Assembly (NCBI GenBank): GCA_020846535.1
Contig: JADLDR010000005.1
Location: 1 to 42,735 of the forward strand
Length of the DNA: 42,735 nucleotides
Source: Armatimonadota bacterium
GTDB taxonomy: Bacteria > Armatimonadota > JADLDR01
Direction of reading: 5' to 3'
Shown here piece by piece: positions 26,891 through 35,762 of the stretch. Under the pieces are notes generated by a model. It was not told the origin of the DNA. It searched no databases and saw nothing but the letters and a program-made list of their open reading frames with translations. Made by a program: the position numbers and the translations under genes. Every line of letters starts with the position of its first letter. Positions within the stretch are counted from its first letter, which is position 1.

Positions 26891-27007
26891 ATGCAGTCTG
26901 CGAGGAGTACAGCAACGTGGCAATCTCCGGTATAACGAATATACGAAGGCTCTGCCTGTTGGCCTGACCCTGGAGATGGCTTCGGGCTTTGCCCTCGCAG
27001 ACTGCAT
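26891..27007. repeat. Palindromic repeat family A, copy 5
   Basis: Perfect 15-base inverted termini ATGCAGTCTGCGAGG (26891-26905) and complement (26993-27007), with GGCAATCTCC and GGAGATGGC inner arms. A half-element of the same family in reverse orientation, GATTGCTTCGTCGCTGTCGC then TCCTCGCAATGAC, follows at about 27022-27055; read on the other strand it is the canonical CATTGCGAGGAGCGACAGCG form. Together they fill the gap after hydF. Confidence 0.8.
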
Positions 27008-27075
27008 CGACTACGGACGTGAAGATTGCTTCGTCGCTGTCGCTCCTCGCAATGACATCAAAGTCCTGAAAATAT

Positions 27076-27105
27076 AAAGGGACAGGCTCAGCGCCTGCCC
27101 CTTTT
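27076..27105. terminator. Intrinsic terminator, usable in both directions
   Basis: AAAGGGACAGGC (27076-27087) pairs with GCCTGCCCCTTT (27093-27104) around a five-base loop, one mismatch. On the minus strand the stem is followed by ATATTTT, right after the stop of the 232-residue gene. On the plus strand the stem ends in TTTT, so it could also stop hydF transcription. Confidence 0.8.
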
Positions 27106-27112
27106 GTTCACA

Positions 27113-27811
27113 TCAAAATGCCCTTCGATATGCCACACCGAACCAGGTGTGATCTCCGTAGGTGCCTCCCTTGATGGTCAGGCCGGTGTTCTTCGGCATG
27201 TAAGTGATGCCGGTGATCGTGTCCTGGCCGTCGTTCAGGAGGATCCCGCCGAACTCCGGGTGGAAGAGGAACTGCAATCCGCCGAACAGCCCTTCATGGC
27301 GTTTCTCGCCCAGAAGCGTCCAGTCCTCCGTTCCCAGGCTCAGATGCGCCCGCACCAACGGCGGGCCGGGAGCTGCCGGGTTCATAAAGAACGTCTTCGC
27401 CGCCGACACGAAGAAGGAACGCTTCCGACTCTTGGCCCTCAAATCGACCGGAGCGCCCGGCGGATTGATGATGGTCGCCTCCCCACCGAGGTTGCGGACG
27501 CCGGCCACCAGGTCGGGCAGAACCTTCGTTTCCGAAAGCAGCCTGACCGAGCCGACCAGAACGATGGAGGTTTCATTGTTATCGACCGCGGCCCGGTGAA
27601 TATCCAGCTCCACCTTGTCCGTCAGCCCGATATAGGCCGTCTGATACTGCACGAAGCGCGGCGCAGGAGACTGGTTGTCCAGGTCGAGATAGTAGAGGGC
27701 GACATCTACCTCCCGTGCCTTCAGTTGGTTGGCGGTCGGCATGGTGACGATATCATCGGCCAGGGCCGCGCCTGCCAGCAGCAACGCGAAAAGGATCAGC
27801 AAATAACGCAT
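27113..27811 (-). CDS. Small exported protein, probably outer-membrane beta protein
   Basis: A 232-residue protein with a clear signal peptide (MRYLLILFALLLAGAALADD). The mature part opens IVTMPTANQLKAREVDVALYYLDLD and consists of alternating short strands with many charged and aromatic positions, ending YRRAF; a terminal phenylalanine is usual for outer-membrane barrels. It resembles short YjbH-type or uncharacterised Armatimonadota proteins by appearance only. No catalytic motif is visible. ATG 27811 has a perfect AAGGAGGTG ribosome binding site. It is monocistronic with its own terminator. Confidence 0.8.
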   Translation of the reverse strand: MRYLLILFALLLAGAALADDIVTMPTANQLKAREVDVALYYLDLDNQSPAPRFVQYQTAYIGLTDKVELDIHRAAVDNNETSIVLVGSVRLLSETKVLPDLVAGVRNLGGEATIINPPGAPVDLRAKSRKRSFFVSAAKTFFMNPAAPGPPLVRAHLSLGTEDWTLLGEKRHEGLFGGLQFLFHPEFGGILLNDGQDTITGITYMPKNTGLTIKGGTYGDHTWFGVAYRRAF

Positions 27812-27961
27812 CGTTTCACCTCCTTCCGTGGAGCAGGCCGTGGCAAACCCGCATATTCGCCTTTTGACAGGTAGACATAATATTTGGCGCGGACGGCGGC
27901 AAATCCTCCCGGATGGCTGGCGGCCTCTGGCTTTATTGGTTATTTTCGCTCTTGATTTCGC

Positions 27962-29317
27962 CTAACGCGAGACCTCCCCTCTCTTCTTCGCATAAAGCGC
28001 CACCGCTTCTCCCATCATCCTGAAGGCGATCTCCGCCTGTGGCGGCAGGTCTCCGGAGAAGGCGCAGTCGAAAGCGACAGGCTGTTTTCCGGGGGCGATC
28101 TTCGGGACCGGCGCATCGGCTTTGACGATCTGGAGCAGATTGCCGTTCGCATCGAAGGCCTTCGCCGATTCGGTTCCGTCGCAGACGAGACACTGACCCG
28201 GCTTGAGTTCGACTGGAAAAGAGGCGCGCTGATAATTGCCTATCTCCAGAGAAGGGTTCCGGACAGCCGCATCCGCCGCCCCTCCCGGATTGAGAACCCG
28301 GAGGGTGAATTACAGAGGCTGCGCCCCGTACGGATTCTCCGGGCCCCAGCGCGATGCGGTGGGCTGGCCCGGCTGGAGCATCCGCTTCTCGTGCCGGTAG
28401 GCTTCGGTGCAGGCGATAGGGGTTAGTTTCCACTCGCCTGCACCCGGACGCTCCAGGTGAAACTCTTTTTTGGTATCGCGCAGATCGGCTTTCAACTCAT
28501 CCGAGAAGGCTCCGGCATGGCGGGCGGATTCCCACTCGCGAATGGCTTTGAGAATGGCCGGGTGGCGGCATTCTTTTTTAGGGCCTCCGGGCTGGCGGTG
28601 AGGGCGAACCCGACGTCGAAACCAGCGCACCGGGCCAGAAGCCATTCGATATCGGCCCGGTCGGTCGCCTGCCGGGAGCCGGTATAGGCGGACAGTATGA
28701 ACCAGCCCATCATAGCGGGCATGAGGTTGCGGCGAAAATATTCCTGGTTTCTCAGCCGGTGTTCGAGCTGGCTGGCGCGGAAGCCCGCATACCACGGCTC
28801 GCCCCAGTTCATCCGGGTATTGATATGCCAGTAGAAGTGGGCCGGGGTGCTGGAATCGTTGATGACCTCCACCTTGGGCAAACCGCCCGTCCCGTACCAC
28901 GCCCACCGTCTCCTGGATGATCGTCGGATACGGCCCCCAGACCGCCGCCTGCGCCTTGCCCGAAGGCTCAAGGGAGAGGATTTCAAAGGCAAGATAGGCG
29001 CGAGCCGCCTTGGCCTGCACCTTTACCGTGACGCCGCTCCGCGCATAGGTGAAAGTCAGGAGACGCCCGTCTTTGGAAACGGCCATAGAGGCTGGCGGCT
29101 CTATCTGCCCTCCCGCCCAAAGGCTCAGCAAGGGAGCGTTCCGGCCCGTAGCAAGGTATTCCCTGTCATGCGCCGAGTCGTAAAGGCTCTCCGCCGCGTC
29201 GGTATCGCCGATACGGATGGAGAGATGGGCCGTCTTACAGGCTGCGGCGGCATTCGCCCGGGCCGGCAGAAGCAGGACAGGCAGGCCAATCGAAAGCAGG
29301 CAAAGCCACAGGTTCAT
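27962..29317 (-). pseudogene. Broken secreted protein, glycan-related, with frameshifts and a stop
   Basis: The gene begins at ATG 29317 (AAGGAGA upstream) with a signal peptide (WLCLLSIGLPVLLLPARANA) and a sandwich-type domain ending GPYPTIIQETVGVVRDGRFA. After about 28890 the sensible frame shifts to VEVINDSSTPAHFYWH, with material apparently missing. At the A6 run (28574-28579) the frame returns to ECRHPAILKAIREWE. A TAA at 28310-28312 (codon that reads Q in PLQFTLRVLNPG if C) interrupts the last domain, and the C-terminal reading continues to TAG 27962-27964. Similar N-terminal wording occurs in secreted alpha-galactosidase-like proteins; I cannot name the family with confidence. The region is not translatable as one protein without recoding. 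Confidence 0.7.
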
Positions 29318-29377
29318 GAGTTTATCTCCTTGTAAGGTTGTTCCAGGAAACCTTACGCTTGCATAATGGTAGCCGTG

Positions 29378-29473
29378 TCGATGCAGTCTGCGAGGAGCGT
29401 AAGCGACGAAGCAATCTCTAGGGTATCGCCCATGAGCAGAGCCTTCGCGCGCCTTTGGCGCAGACTGCATCGA
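29378..29473. repeat. Palindromic repeat family A, copy 6
   Basis: TCGATGCAGTCTGCG (29378-29392) and exact complement (29459-29473) bound a 96-base element. The left half then reads AGGAGCGTAAGCGACGAAGC and AATCTC, the canonical family wording. It sits between two pseudogenes on the minus strand, 14 bases beyond the GH32 stop. Confidence 0.8.
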
Positions 29474-29486
29474 TGCACTCAGGCTC

Positions 29487-30880
29487 TCAAGAGGCAGCCA
29501 CCCTGCCTGCGGGCGCGGCCCTCTTTGTATCAGCGGGTTTGATATGGAATTCCCGGAAGGCCGCTTCTCCCTCGTTGACGAAGACGCCCCAATCTCCTTT
29601 TTTGAAGGTGTAGAGCCGGGCGCTCATGGCGATTTTTTCAGCGGCGTAGACCTCGCAGACGGAGCCGTCCACAAAAACCTTCAAAGGGACGGGCTTGCCG
29701 GGCGCAAGGTCGAGGGGACTTTCCAGTTCGGCCATGCGAGGGGCATCGCCGGGGCGGGACCACATACCCAGCACAAGGCGGCTGCGGCCCGGCTCCAGCC
29801 GGATATAGCAGGCTGATTCCAGGTCTCCGCTGGCCCGGAGCATGATCCCGCAGCCCCGGGCATTCGGAGAGAACTCCGCAACGGCCTCGATTTTGCACAA
29901 AGAGGGCATCGACCCGGCAGGAGCGCAGCCGAAACCATCGGGAGCGGAGACGAGGAGGCTTTCCGGGCCGATTTCATAGCGCCCCAGGCCAGGGGTGAAA
30001 CGGAAGGGGACCGGCTGGCCGAATACCCGGTCAATGGTTTCAGGAACCCGGACGCTCAGCGTGCCGTCCGGTTCCCGGATGATTTCTTGGACGACCAGGT
30101 TGCCTCCCCAGTGCCAGGCATGGTAATCTTTCTCCTGATCGCGGGTGGGGATCCAGCCGAGGAGGAAGCGCCGCTGGCCGTCCGAGGCGGTCTTGGCGGC
30201 ATAGAAGGCCCGGCCATCGAATGTATCGTTTTGGGGATCATCCAGGGGCCGGAAAGGGATCGGCTCATCCGGTAGTGAGTAACCATGCGCTCGGTGAGGG
30301 TGGAAGAGAGAAGATACCACCAGCCTCCCATCCGGAAGAGGTCGGGGCATTCGTGGGTAAAGTAAAGGCCGGGCGACCAGAGCGGCTCCCGAACCTCCCA
30401 GGTTTTCAGGCCCTTCGAGGCGCAGAGGGCGGTGCAGCCGCGCCTGCGGGAGGGGCCGCTCAGGACGCGGGCGGCCATGAGCATCCAGTATTCTCCGGCC
30501 TCCTCATTCCGGAAAACAAAGGGGTCTCACCAGTCGTGCGGCTCGAAGCGGTTTGCGGCGCAAAGAAGGGGTCTTCAGGGATTTTTTCCAGGTCAGCAGA
30601 TCGTCGCTGGCAGCGTGTATGATGGCCTGCTGGGGCTTCCTTTGCGCCGGGAAGTAGCCGTGAGGTCCTGTTCGTCCTGAGCCCCCCGGGGCAGCACTTC
30701 TCCGTGTTCGGTAAAGCGGACAAAATCTTCTGTACTGACCAGATACCAGGGCGTGCCCTCGCCGTGATTCGCCGCATCGCGCCAGTCGTGAAGATAGAAG
30801 AGATGAAACTGCCCTCCACCGCAGAAGGGGATGAAGTCGGCGGCCCAGGCTCCGACCGGTTTGTAAAAGAAATTACTCAT
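29487..30880 (-). pseudogene. GH32-family glycosidase, inactivated
   Basis: A fructan- or sucrose-type GH32 enzyme (beta-fructosidase family) in pieces. The intact N-terminus from ATG 30880 (GGAGGAGA upstream) reads FFYKPVGAWAADFIPF and HLFYLHDWRD. Following blocks are in different frames: HAASDDLLTWKK, then KIPEDPFFAP, then NRFEPHDW-stop-DPFVF, where TGA (30527-30529) replaces the arginine of the RDP motif. The rest (SPGLYFTHECPDLF with the catalytic ECPD, then DTFDGRAFYAAKT and a GH32C-like domain) is separated by one more shift near 30250. A stretch of about 20 residues is missing after DEQDLTA. At least four frame disturbances and one stop make it nonfunctional. The LacI-type gene lies directly upstream. 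Confidence 0.8.
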
Positions 30881-30952
30881 AGCTGTCTCCTCCGGCGTCA
30901 TTTACTGCCGTCCGGCTCGCCAGTGAGTCGAAAACTCCTTGCCGGGGAAACC

Positions 30953-31927
30953 TTACCGCCGGGAGGATTCGCGGATGACGAGCCTTGCCTGGAGTACCGT
31001 TTGCTGCAAGGGAAGGGAGGGATCGGCCATGCGCCGCTTGAGGTACTCCCACCCCAGGCGACACATCTCTTCAGAGGGTTGCGCGACGGTGCTGATAGGG
31101 GTGTCCAGGTATTCCGTATCCTCGATGCCGTCGCAGCCTACCAGAGCCACATCATCGGGAATCCTGATCCCCAGGTCTCGCAGGCCTCGATATGCGCCGA
31201 TAGCGCCATCATCGTTGTGGCAAAAAATAGCTTCCGGGCAGCCATGGGCCTTCACGTAATCCCGGACCACGCTGCGAGTGCAGGCGCGCAGGCCGTTGGG
31301 AACGATAATATACTCAGGCTCTAGCCCGGCCTCCCGCACGGCACGGGTGTAGATACTATGGCGCTGATCGGGTTCTGCGATGCCCAGGTAGGCTACTCGT
31401 CGGGGGCCTGGCTCCAGCAGGTGGCTCATGACCTCTGTCGCGGCGGCATTCAGGTCGACTCCCACATAATCCACCGATGGATCATAAAACACGCCCAGCG
31501 TAACGACCGGCATCGGAAGAGCGGAAAGCGGTGTGCCCATCGATCTCAAGAGATCCACGGCGATAATGCCGTCCGAAGGCCAGCCCGAAACCTCGGAACT
31601 GCCCAGCAGCAGGCCCGTCTCCCCGGAATAGGCGCTGATGACCATTTCATAATTGTTCTCCCAGACATGCTGCTGGAAGTAATAGACCATCCTGCCGTAG
31701 AAAGGCGCATGAGTCTCGTTGATCCAGAGGGTGATCATGTGGGTGCGCCCGCCCGCCAGCGCCCGGGCCAGGCGGTTCGGGTAATAACCCATCTCCTGGG
31801 CCGCTGTCAGGACACGCTCGCGGGTACCTTGAGAGATAAAAGTGTCTTGCTTGCTGTTCAGCACCCGGGATACCGTAGTGTGCGACACCCCTAACTGTCT
31901 GGCGATATCCCGAATTGTGACCGGCAT
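30953..31927 (-). CDS. LacI-family transcriptional regulator
   Basis: A 324-residue DNA-binding repressor. The N-terminal HTH and hinge read TIRDIARQLGVSHTTVSRVLN (residues 4-24), then RERVLTAAQEMGYYPNRLARAL. The rest is a periplasmic-binding-protein-like sugar sensor (PVVTLGVFYDPSVDYVGVDL, AIFCHNDDGAIGAYRGLRDLGIRIPDDVALVGCDG). Length is typical (310-350). AGGGAG precedes ATG 31927. It precedes the GH32 pseudogene by 72 bases in the same direction, so it probably regulated fructan or sucrose use; now its local target is broken. The effector cannot be read from sequence. Confidence 0.93.
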   Translation of the reverse strand: MPVTIRDIARQLGVSHTTVSRVLNSKQDTFISQGTRERVLTAAQEMGYYPNRLARALAGGRTHMITLWINETHAPFYGRMVYYFQQHVWENNYEMVISAYSGETGLLLGSSEVSGWPSDGIIAVDLLRSMGTPLSALPMPVVTLGVFYDPSVDYVGVDLNAAATEVMSHLLEPGPRRVAYLGIAEPDQRHSIYTRAVREAGLEPEYIIVPNGLRACTRSVVRDYVKAHGCPEAIFCHNDDGAIGAYRGLRDLGIRIPDDVALVGCDGIEDTEYLDTPISTVAQPSEEMCRLGWEYLKRRMADPSLPLQQTVLQARLVIRESSRR

Positions 31928-32003
31928 GGTTGAACTCCCTGGAAAACGGATGGGTGGCAGCGTAATACAAGCATAGAGCAGGGGCAGGCATGTATCTACA
32001 CCA

Positions 32004-32105
32004 TAGGTATCAAGATAAGGGGAAACATCATCCGGTCATGGGGGGTGAGGTAACGGTCTCCCAAGTCCCGCCCCTGCGAGGCAGGCAGCCTTATCTTGAT
32101 ACCTA
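32004..32105. repeat. Palindromic repeat family B, complete copy
   Basis: Perfect 17-base inverted termini TAGGTATCAAGATAAGG (32004-32020) and complement (32089-32105). The interior holds GAGGTAACGGTCTCCCAAG and CCCGCCCC words also present at 50-122. The size (102 bases) and perfect ends suggest a MITE-like element. It lies upstream of the LacI gene and downstream of the pseudopilin gene. Confidence 0.75.
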
Positions 32106-32191
32106 CGAGGCGGATATGTATGTCTATCCCTACTCAGGGCGTAACGAGCTTTTTCGCCCTCAAACAGGTTGGATATAAAGCACGGATACGA

Positions 32192-32818
32192 CTAAGGAGT
32201 AACGACTTGAATATACTTGGCATTGAAATCCGAGCTGCCAATCTGCGAACTGGGCAACCACTTGGCATGGCCGTCCATGAAGGCAAGGTTCGCGCCTCCT
32301 TGATGGCGGGCATTCTCAGGAAGGCGTAAAGTTTCATCGCACATAGCCGCACAGACTTTAGGATAAGCGATGAACCAGCAGCAAGCAAACCAGGTAGAAG
32401 AATCCGCTACCATCACAATTTCGGAGGGATTCTGAAATTTAGCAATCCTAATCTCCCGGTTAGCTTTTTCACACCAGTGCGGGCAGAGGCTACATGCAGG
32501 CACACCGTAATCGATAGCATCGGCGGTCGCGCTGGCGGAAGGGCACTTCAGGATGGCTTTGCTCTTCAGATAGGGCTGCACCACCTCATGCCAGTAAATT
32601 GGCGTAGGGGTGCGGACGGAGAGTGGCAAGCATTCGTCGTAATCCTGGGAGTACATCATGAAGCCGTTGGCAAGCTGCTTCAGGTTGCTGAGACAACTGA
32701 TGGAACGGGCCTTTTCCCGCGCCTGGGCAAAGACCGGGAAAAGGATAGCGGCTAGGATCGCAATGATCGCGATGACGACAAGCAGTTCAATCAGCGTAAA
32801 ACCGCTCTTCTTGGTCAT
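32192..32818 (-). CDS. DUF1559 prepilin-type (type II pseudopilin-like) protein
   Basis: A 208-residue protein with a class III signal: short basic leader MTKKSG, cleavage site before [18 protein letters not shown] (the methylated F and E5 are present), then [22 protein letters not shown]. The C-terminal [17 protein letters not shown] is the DUF1559 hallmark. Such proteins are processed by a prepilin peptidase and assemble at the cell envelope; the function in these bacteria is unknown. The close fit to Armatimonadota versions supports the taxonomic guess. ATG 32818 has AAAGGAGGAACC upstream; the reading frame is open to 32863 but that start has no ribosome binding site. It is transcribed from the promoter at 32879-32907. 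Confidence 0.93.
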   Translation of the reverse strand: MTKKSGFTLIELLVVIAIIAILAAILFPVFAQAREKARSISCLSNLKQLANGFMMYSQDYDECLPLSVRTPTPIYWHEVVQPYLKSKAILKCPSASATADAIDYGVPACSLCPHWCEKANREIRIAKFQNPSEIVMVADSSTWFACCWFIAYPKVCAAMCDETLRLPENARHQGGANLAFMDGHAKWLPSSQIGSSDFNAKYIQVVTP

Positions 32819-32878
32819 AAAGGTTCCTCCTTTGTATGATCGGCCGTAATCGGGAATCCGCACCCGGTAAACTAAGAA

Positions 32879-32907
32879 ATTATATCATTTATACGCGGAG
32901 TTGTCAA
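32879..32907 (-). promoter_or_regulatory. Perfect consensus promoter of the DUF1559 gene
   Basis: On the minus strand TTGACA (32902-32907), a 17-base spacer and TATAAT (32879-32884), a complete sigma-70 consensus. It predicts a 5' leader of about 50-55 bases carrying AAAGGAGG. Such a perfect match implies strong constitutive expression. Confidence 0.85.
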
Positions 32908-33192
32908 GAGATTCCACGGAAAATTTGGGATTACTGCAAGCTGATTCCTATAATTCTCTATCCCCTTTCTCAAACTTTCAGTAGTCCGCCCGCGAAAGCA
33001 CAGGCAAACATGGCCTTTTCCCTCAAAGGTGACCTGAGAGCGTGCCTTGATTGGAGTATTTTTATTTCTTCATAACTTTCTCATCTTTAACTGTTATGAT
33101 ATCTTGAGTAGCAGTAGCCAGAAGATGATGAGACCCGTTGTTTGCCTCAGCACAAGCACACATCCAAGGATATCGCTAAGGAGACCAACAAG
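32908..33192. other. AT-rich intergenic region upstream of the CotH operon
   Basis: This holds the upstream part of two divergent units. A TATGAT hexamer at about 33097-33103 could be a -10 box for the CotH operon, without a clear -35. No repeat element or open frame is convincing here. Confidence 0.35.
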
Positions 33193-34872
33193 ATGATCGG
33201 CAAATCGATTTCCTCCCTTTTCCTGGCCGGGATACTGGTACTGTTCTGTTGTAGAACGGGAATGGGTCAGGGCTTCTCCGGCGCTCCGGGGGCTGGCGGC
33301 CCCCAACCGCCGGTCGGGCAGCGGCGAGTACTTACCCGGCAGTTCGATAGAAATCGCAATGGCCGCCTCGACAGGGCGGAACGGAGGAGCGCGCGCCTCT
33401 TCCTGAAGAGAGAGATGGAAGCGTTCGCTCTCCAGTACGGCGGAGGGCCATTCGGAGGCGGATTCCCAGGATTCAACCGCCCGGCGATCCGGACTCCCAT
33501 GCGCGGCCTGAAGGTAAAACCTGGGATCGCCAAGGTCTACCGCAACGCCTCACTCTACGATGCGAATGTGCTGCGTACCCTTTTCCTCGACTTTGAAAAT
33601 CCTGACTGGGAAGCGGAACTTCAGGAGTTCCACGGCACCGATGTACTGCTGCCCGCCACCCTCACCGTTGACGGACGCCGCTACCCGAATGTCGGCGTCC
33701 GGTTTCGCGGCAACACCTCTTACTACATGGTTCCGGCCGGCTATAAGCGTTCGCTGGATGTCAAACTCGACCTGGGCGACAAGAAGCAGAAGCTGTACGG
33801 ATATAAGTCGCTGAACCTGATCAATAACCACGGCGACCCATCCCTGATGGCCTCTGTACTCTACTCGCGCCTGGCACGCGACTATACCGCCGCTCCGAAG
33901 GCGAACTTCGTGCAGGTGGTCATCAACGGCGAGAGCTGGGGAATTTACACCAATATACAGCAGTTTGATAAAACATTCCTGAAAGAAAACTATGGAGATA
34001 CTAAGGGATCGCGCTGGAAGGTGCCGGGGAATCCTTTCGGCGGCGGCGGACTGAACTACCTCGGCGAAGACATGGCCGTATATAAATCACATTACGAGTT
34101 AAAGCAGGGAGGCGCGAAAGCGTGGAAGCGGCTGATCACCTTATGCCGCCTTCTAAGCAAAACCCCACCTGATCGCCTGGAGGCCATCCTCAAGCCTATC
34201 CTGGACGTGGACAGCACACTGTGGTTCCTGGCGGCAGACATGGTGGTGCTGAATCTGGACGGCTACTGGCTGCGCGCCAGCGATTACAACCTTTATATGG
34301 ATGATAAAGGTATCTTCCATGTTTCGCCCTATGATATGAATGCGTCATTCTATTCGGACCGCTGGCCCGTCTTTGGTCCCCCGCCCGGCGGTTTCGGTGG
34401 TCCCCCTGAAGGGGGCTTTGGCAGCCCTCCGCCCGGCGGTTTCGGTGGTCCCCCGGCAGGCGGTCCGGGCATGGGGTTTCAGATGGCAGGAGTCCAGACC
34501 GACCCGCTGACAGCGATTGACGCCGATAAGGCATTGCGCTGCCGCCTGCTGGCCGTTCCTGCCCTGCGGTCTCGTTATTTGCACCATGTGCAGGCCATCG
34601 CGCGCAAGTGGCTGGATTGGAAAACACTCGGTCCTCTCGTGGCTGGATATCGGGCGCTCATCGCCGCCGAGGTCAAGCGAGACACGCGCAAGCTTGCCTC
34701 CTATGAGGAGTTTCTGCAGGCGACTTCAGATAAAGCTGAGACTTCTGCTGCGGGCGGCGAATGGCCCGGACAGATGAACCTGCGTGCTTTTGCCGAGAAG
34801 CGGCGGGAGTATCTCTTGAATTATGTGGAAAACGGCACGGTCGCTTTGAAGCGACCCGCCACCGGGTTATAA
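33193..34872 (+). CDS. CotH-family secreted protein kinase-like protein with EF-hand
   Basis: A 559-residue exported protein of the CotH family (atypical protein kinases, first known from spore coats). Residues 1-25 form a signal peptide; an EF-hand calcium loop is visible at 52-63 (D-x-N-x-NG-x-LD-x-x-E). The CotH domain runs from about 120: VGVRFRGNTSYYM with the ATP-contacting region, LNLINNHGDPSLMAS and INGESWGIYTNIQQ, then YNLYMDDKGIFHVSPYDMNASF with the metal-binding Asp-Met-Asn. A proline/glycine-rich segment (about 396-430) with two GGFGGPP copies interrupts the domain. ATG 33193 has AAGGAGA upstream. It is the first gene of a three-gene unit with VTC and an ABC exporter. Confidence 0.9.
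   Translation: MIGKSISSLFLAGILVLFCCRTGMGQGFSGAPGAGGPQPPVGQRRVLTRQFDRNRNGRLDRAERRSARLFLKREMEAFALQYGGGPFGGGFPGFNRPAIRTPMRGLKVKPGIAKVYRNASLYDANVLRTLFLDFENPDWEAELQEFHGTDVLLPATLTVDGRRYPNVGVRFRGNTSYYMVPAGYKRSLDVKLDLGDKKQKLYGYKSLNLINNHGDPSLMASVLYSRLARDYTAAPKANFVQVVINGESWGIYTNIQQFDKTFLKENYGDTKGSRWKVPGNPFGGGGLNYLGEDMAVYKSHYELKQGGAKAWKRLITLCRLLSKTPPDRLEAILKPILDVDSTLWFLAADMVVLNLDGYWLRASDYNLYMDDKGIFHVSPYDMNASFYSDRWPVFGPPPGGFGGPPEGGFGSPPPGGFGGPPAGGPGMGFQMAGVQTDPLTAIDADKALRCRLLAVPALRSRYLHHVQAIARKWLDWKTLGPLVAGYRALIAAEVKRDTRKLASYEEFLQATSDKAETSAAGGEWPGQMNLRAFAEKRREYLLNYVENGTVALKRPATGL
34381..34454 (+). repeat. Tandem-like direct repeat inside the CotH gene
   Basis: The same 26 bases occur at 34381-34406 and 34429-34454, a 48-base period (16 codons), coding for PPPGGFGGP. 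A divergent unit lies between (PPEGGFGSP). The low-complexity loop may be a flexible linker, prone to slippage. Confidence 0.75.
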
Positions 34873-34889
34873 CCCAAGGAGAGCGAGCC

Positions 34890-35762
34890 ATGGAGCATAG
34901 CACACTGCCCATCACGCTGACGATCCCTCTGGAGACATCCGAAAGCCCGCCCAGTGTGGAGCGGGCATCTGTAATCTCCGAAAAAGAGGGAGTGAACTGG
35001 TATCTGTCCCCTTCTCTCTCGACAGCAAAAGCGCAGGCAGGGGCCTATGAGATTAAGCAGCGGATCGGATACTCACAGGCAGAGAGAGTTCTCTCCTGGG
35101 CTCGCCAGCACCTGATACTCGATCCTCACATCGATCCCGCACTGAGGAATGCATATCGGGTACTTACCATTTACTTCGATACAGAGCAGATAGATGTCTA
35201 TCGCCAGACTCCCGCCTACGCGTACTGTAAGTTCCGCCTGAGGCGATATGGTGGTGACGATAAGGTGTATCTGGAGCGTAAGGACAAGAGAGAGGGACAA
35301 GTGAGGAAGCAGCGGACCCGAATTGCCGCCAGTGAGTTGGACCGGCTGTGCGAATTCGCGCATGGCAGCGAGTGGGCGGGGGACTGGTTTAGACAGCAGG
35401 TGCAGGAGCTGCATCTGGCCCCAAGCTGCTTGATTCGCTACGACCGAGTTGCCTACGTAAGTTCGGGTGAGAACGGCCCGGTTCGCCTGACCCTGGACAG
35501 AAATCTGTACTGCTGGCAGACAGGGTACTATTTTGAGGAGGCCGGACCTCGCCGACAATTCCTGGAGGACGAGATGATACTGGAGATCAAGTTCCATACC
35601 GCGCTTCCGGCGCTGTTTCAGGCTATGTTGACCAGCATGGAGATCAGACCCGATGATGTGTCCAAGTACCGTTGCGGCGTCGAGGCACTCGGGATGGCCC
35701 AGACGGCCTGGGGCTTATCCTCTATCAGCGCAAAGACGGCTAATTCGTTGAGCCGACCATGA
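34890..35762 (+). CDS. VTC-domain polyphosphate polymerase
   Basis: A 290-residue protein with the VTC domain, predicted to make inorganic polyphosphate from nucleoside triphosphate. The tunnel-lining basic and acidic residues appear in order: EIKQRIG, YRVLTIYFDTEQIDVYR, KFRLRRYG, VYLERKDKREGQVRKQR, then MILEIKFHTALPALFQ and RPDDVSKYRCGVE. These positions correspond to the triphosphate-tunnel fold of Vtc4. ATG 34890 follows AAGGAGA, 17 bases after the CotH stop; it overlaps the next gene by four bases. The CotH-VTC pairing is known in many bacteria, where a DUF4956 membrane protein is usually the third member; here the third gene is an ABC exporter. Confidence 0.88.
   Translation: MEHSTLPITLTIPLETSESPPSVERASVISEKEGVNWYLSPSLSTAKAQAGAYEIKQRIGYSQAERVLSWARQHLILDPHIDPALRNAYRVLTIYFDTEQIDVYRQTPAYAYCKFRLRRYGGDDKVYLERKDKREGQVRKQRTRIAASELDRLCEFAHGSEWAGDWFRQQVQELHLAPSCLIRYDRVAYVSSGENGPVRLTLDRNLYCWQTGYYFEEAGPRRQFLEDEMILEIKFHTALPALFQAMLTSMEIRPDDVSKYRCGVEALGMAQTAWGLSSISAKTANSLSRP

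Noticed and set aside
28310-28580. Programmed -1 frameshift at the A_AAA_AAG heptamer
   Set aside because: Kept only as a low-interest finding: the gene has other lesions (a stop and an internal deletion), so decay is simpler.
4181-30529. Reassigned stop codons (TAA, TAG or TGA read as amino acids) as explanation for in-frame stops
   Set aside because: Intact genes end normally at TAA (ptsI), TAG (pyrE) and TGA, and the interrupted genes also carry frameshifts and deletions. Pseudogenes or errors explain them better.
34761-34889. Upstream extension of the VTC protein from ATG 34761
   Set aside because: It would overlap the end of the CotH gene by 112 bases and lacks a ribosome binding site, while ATG 34890 has AAGGAGA.
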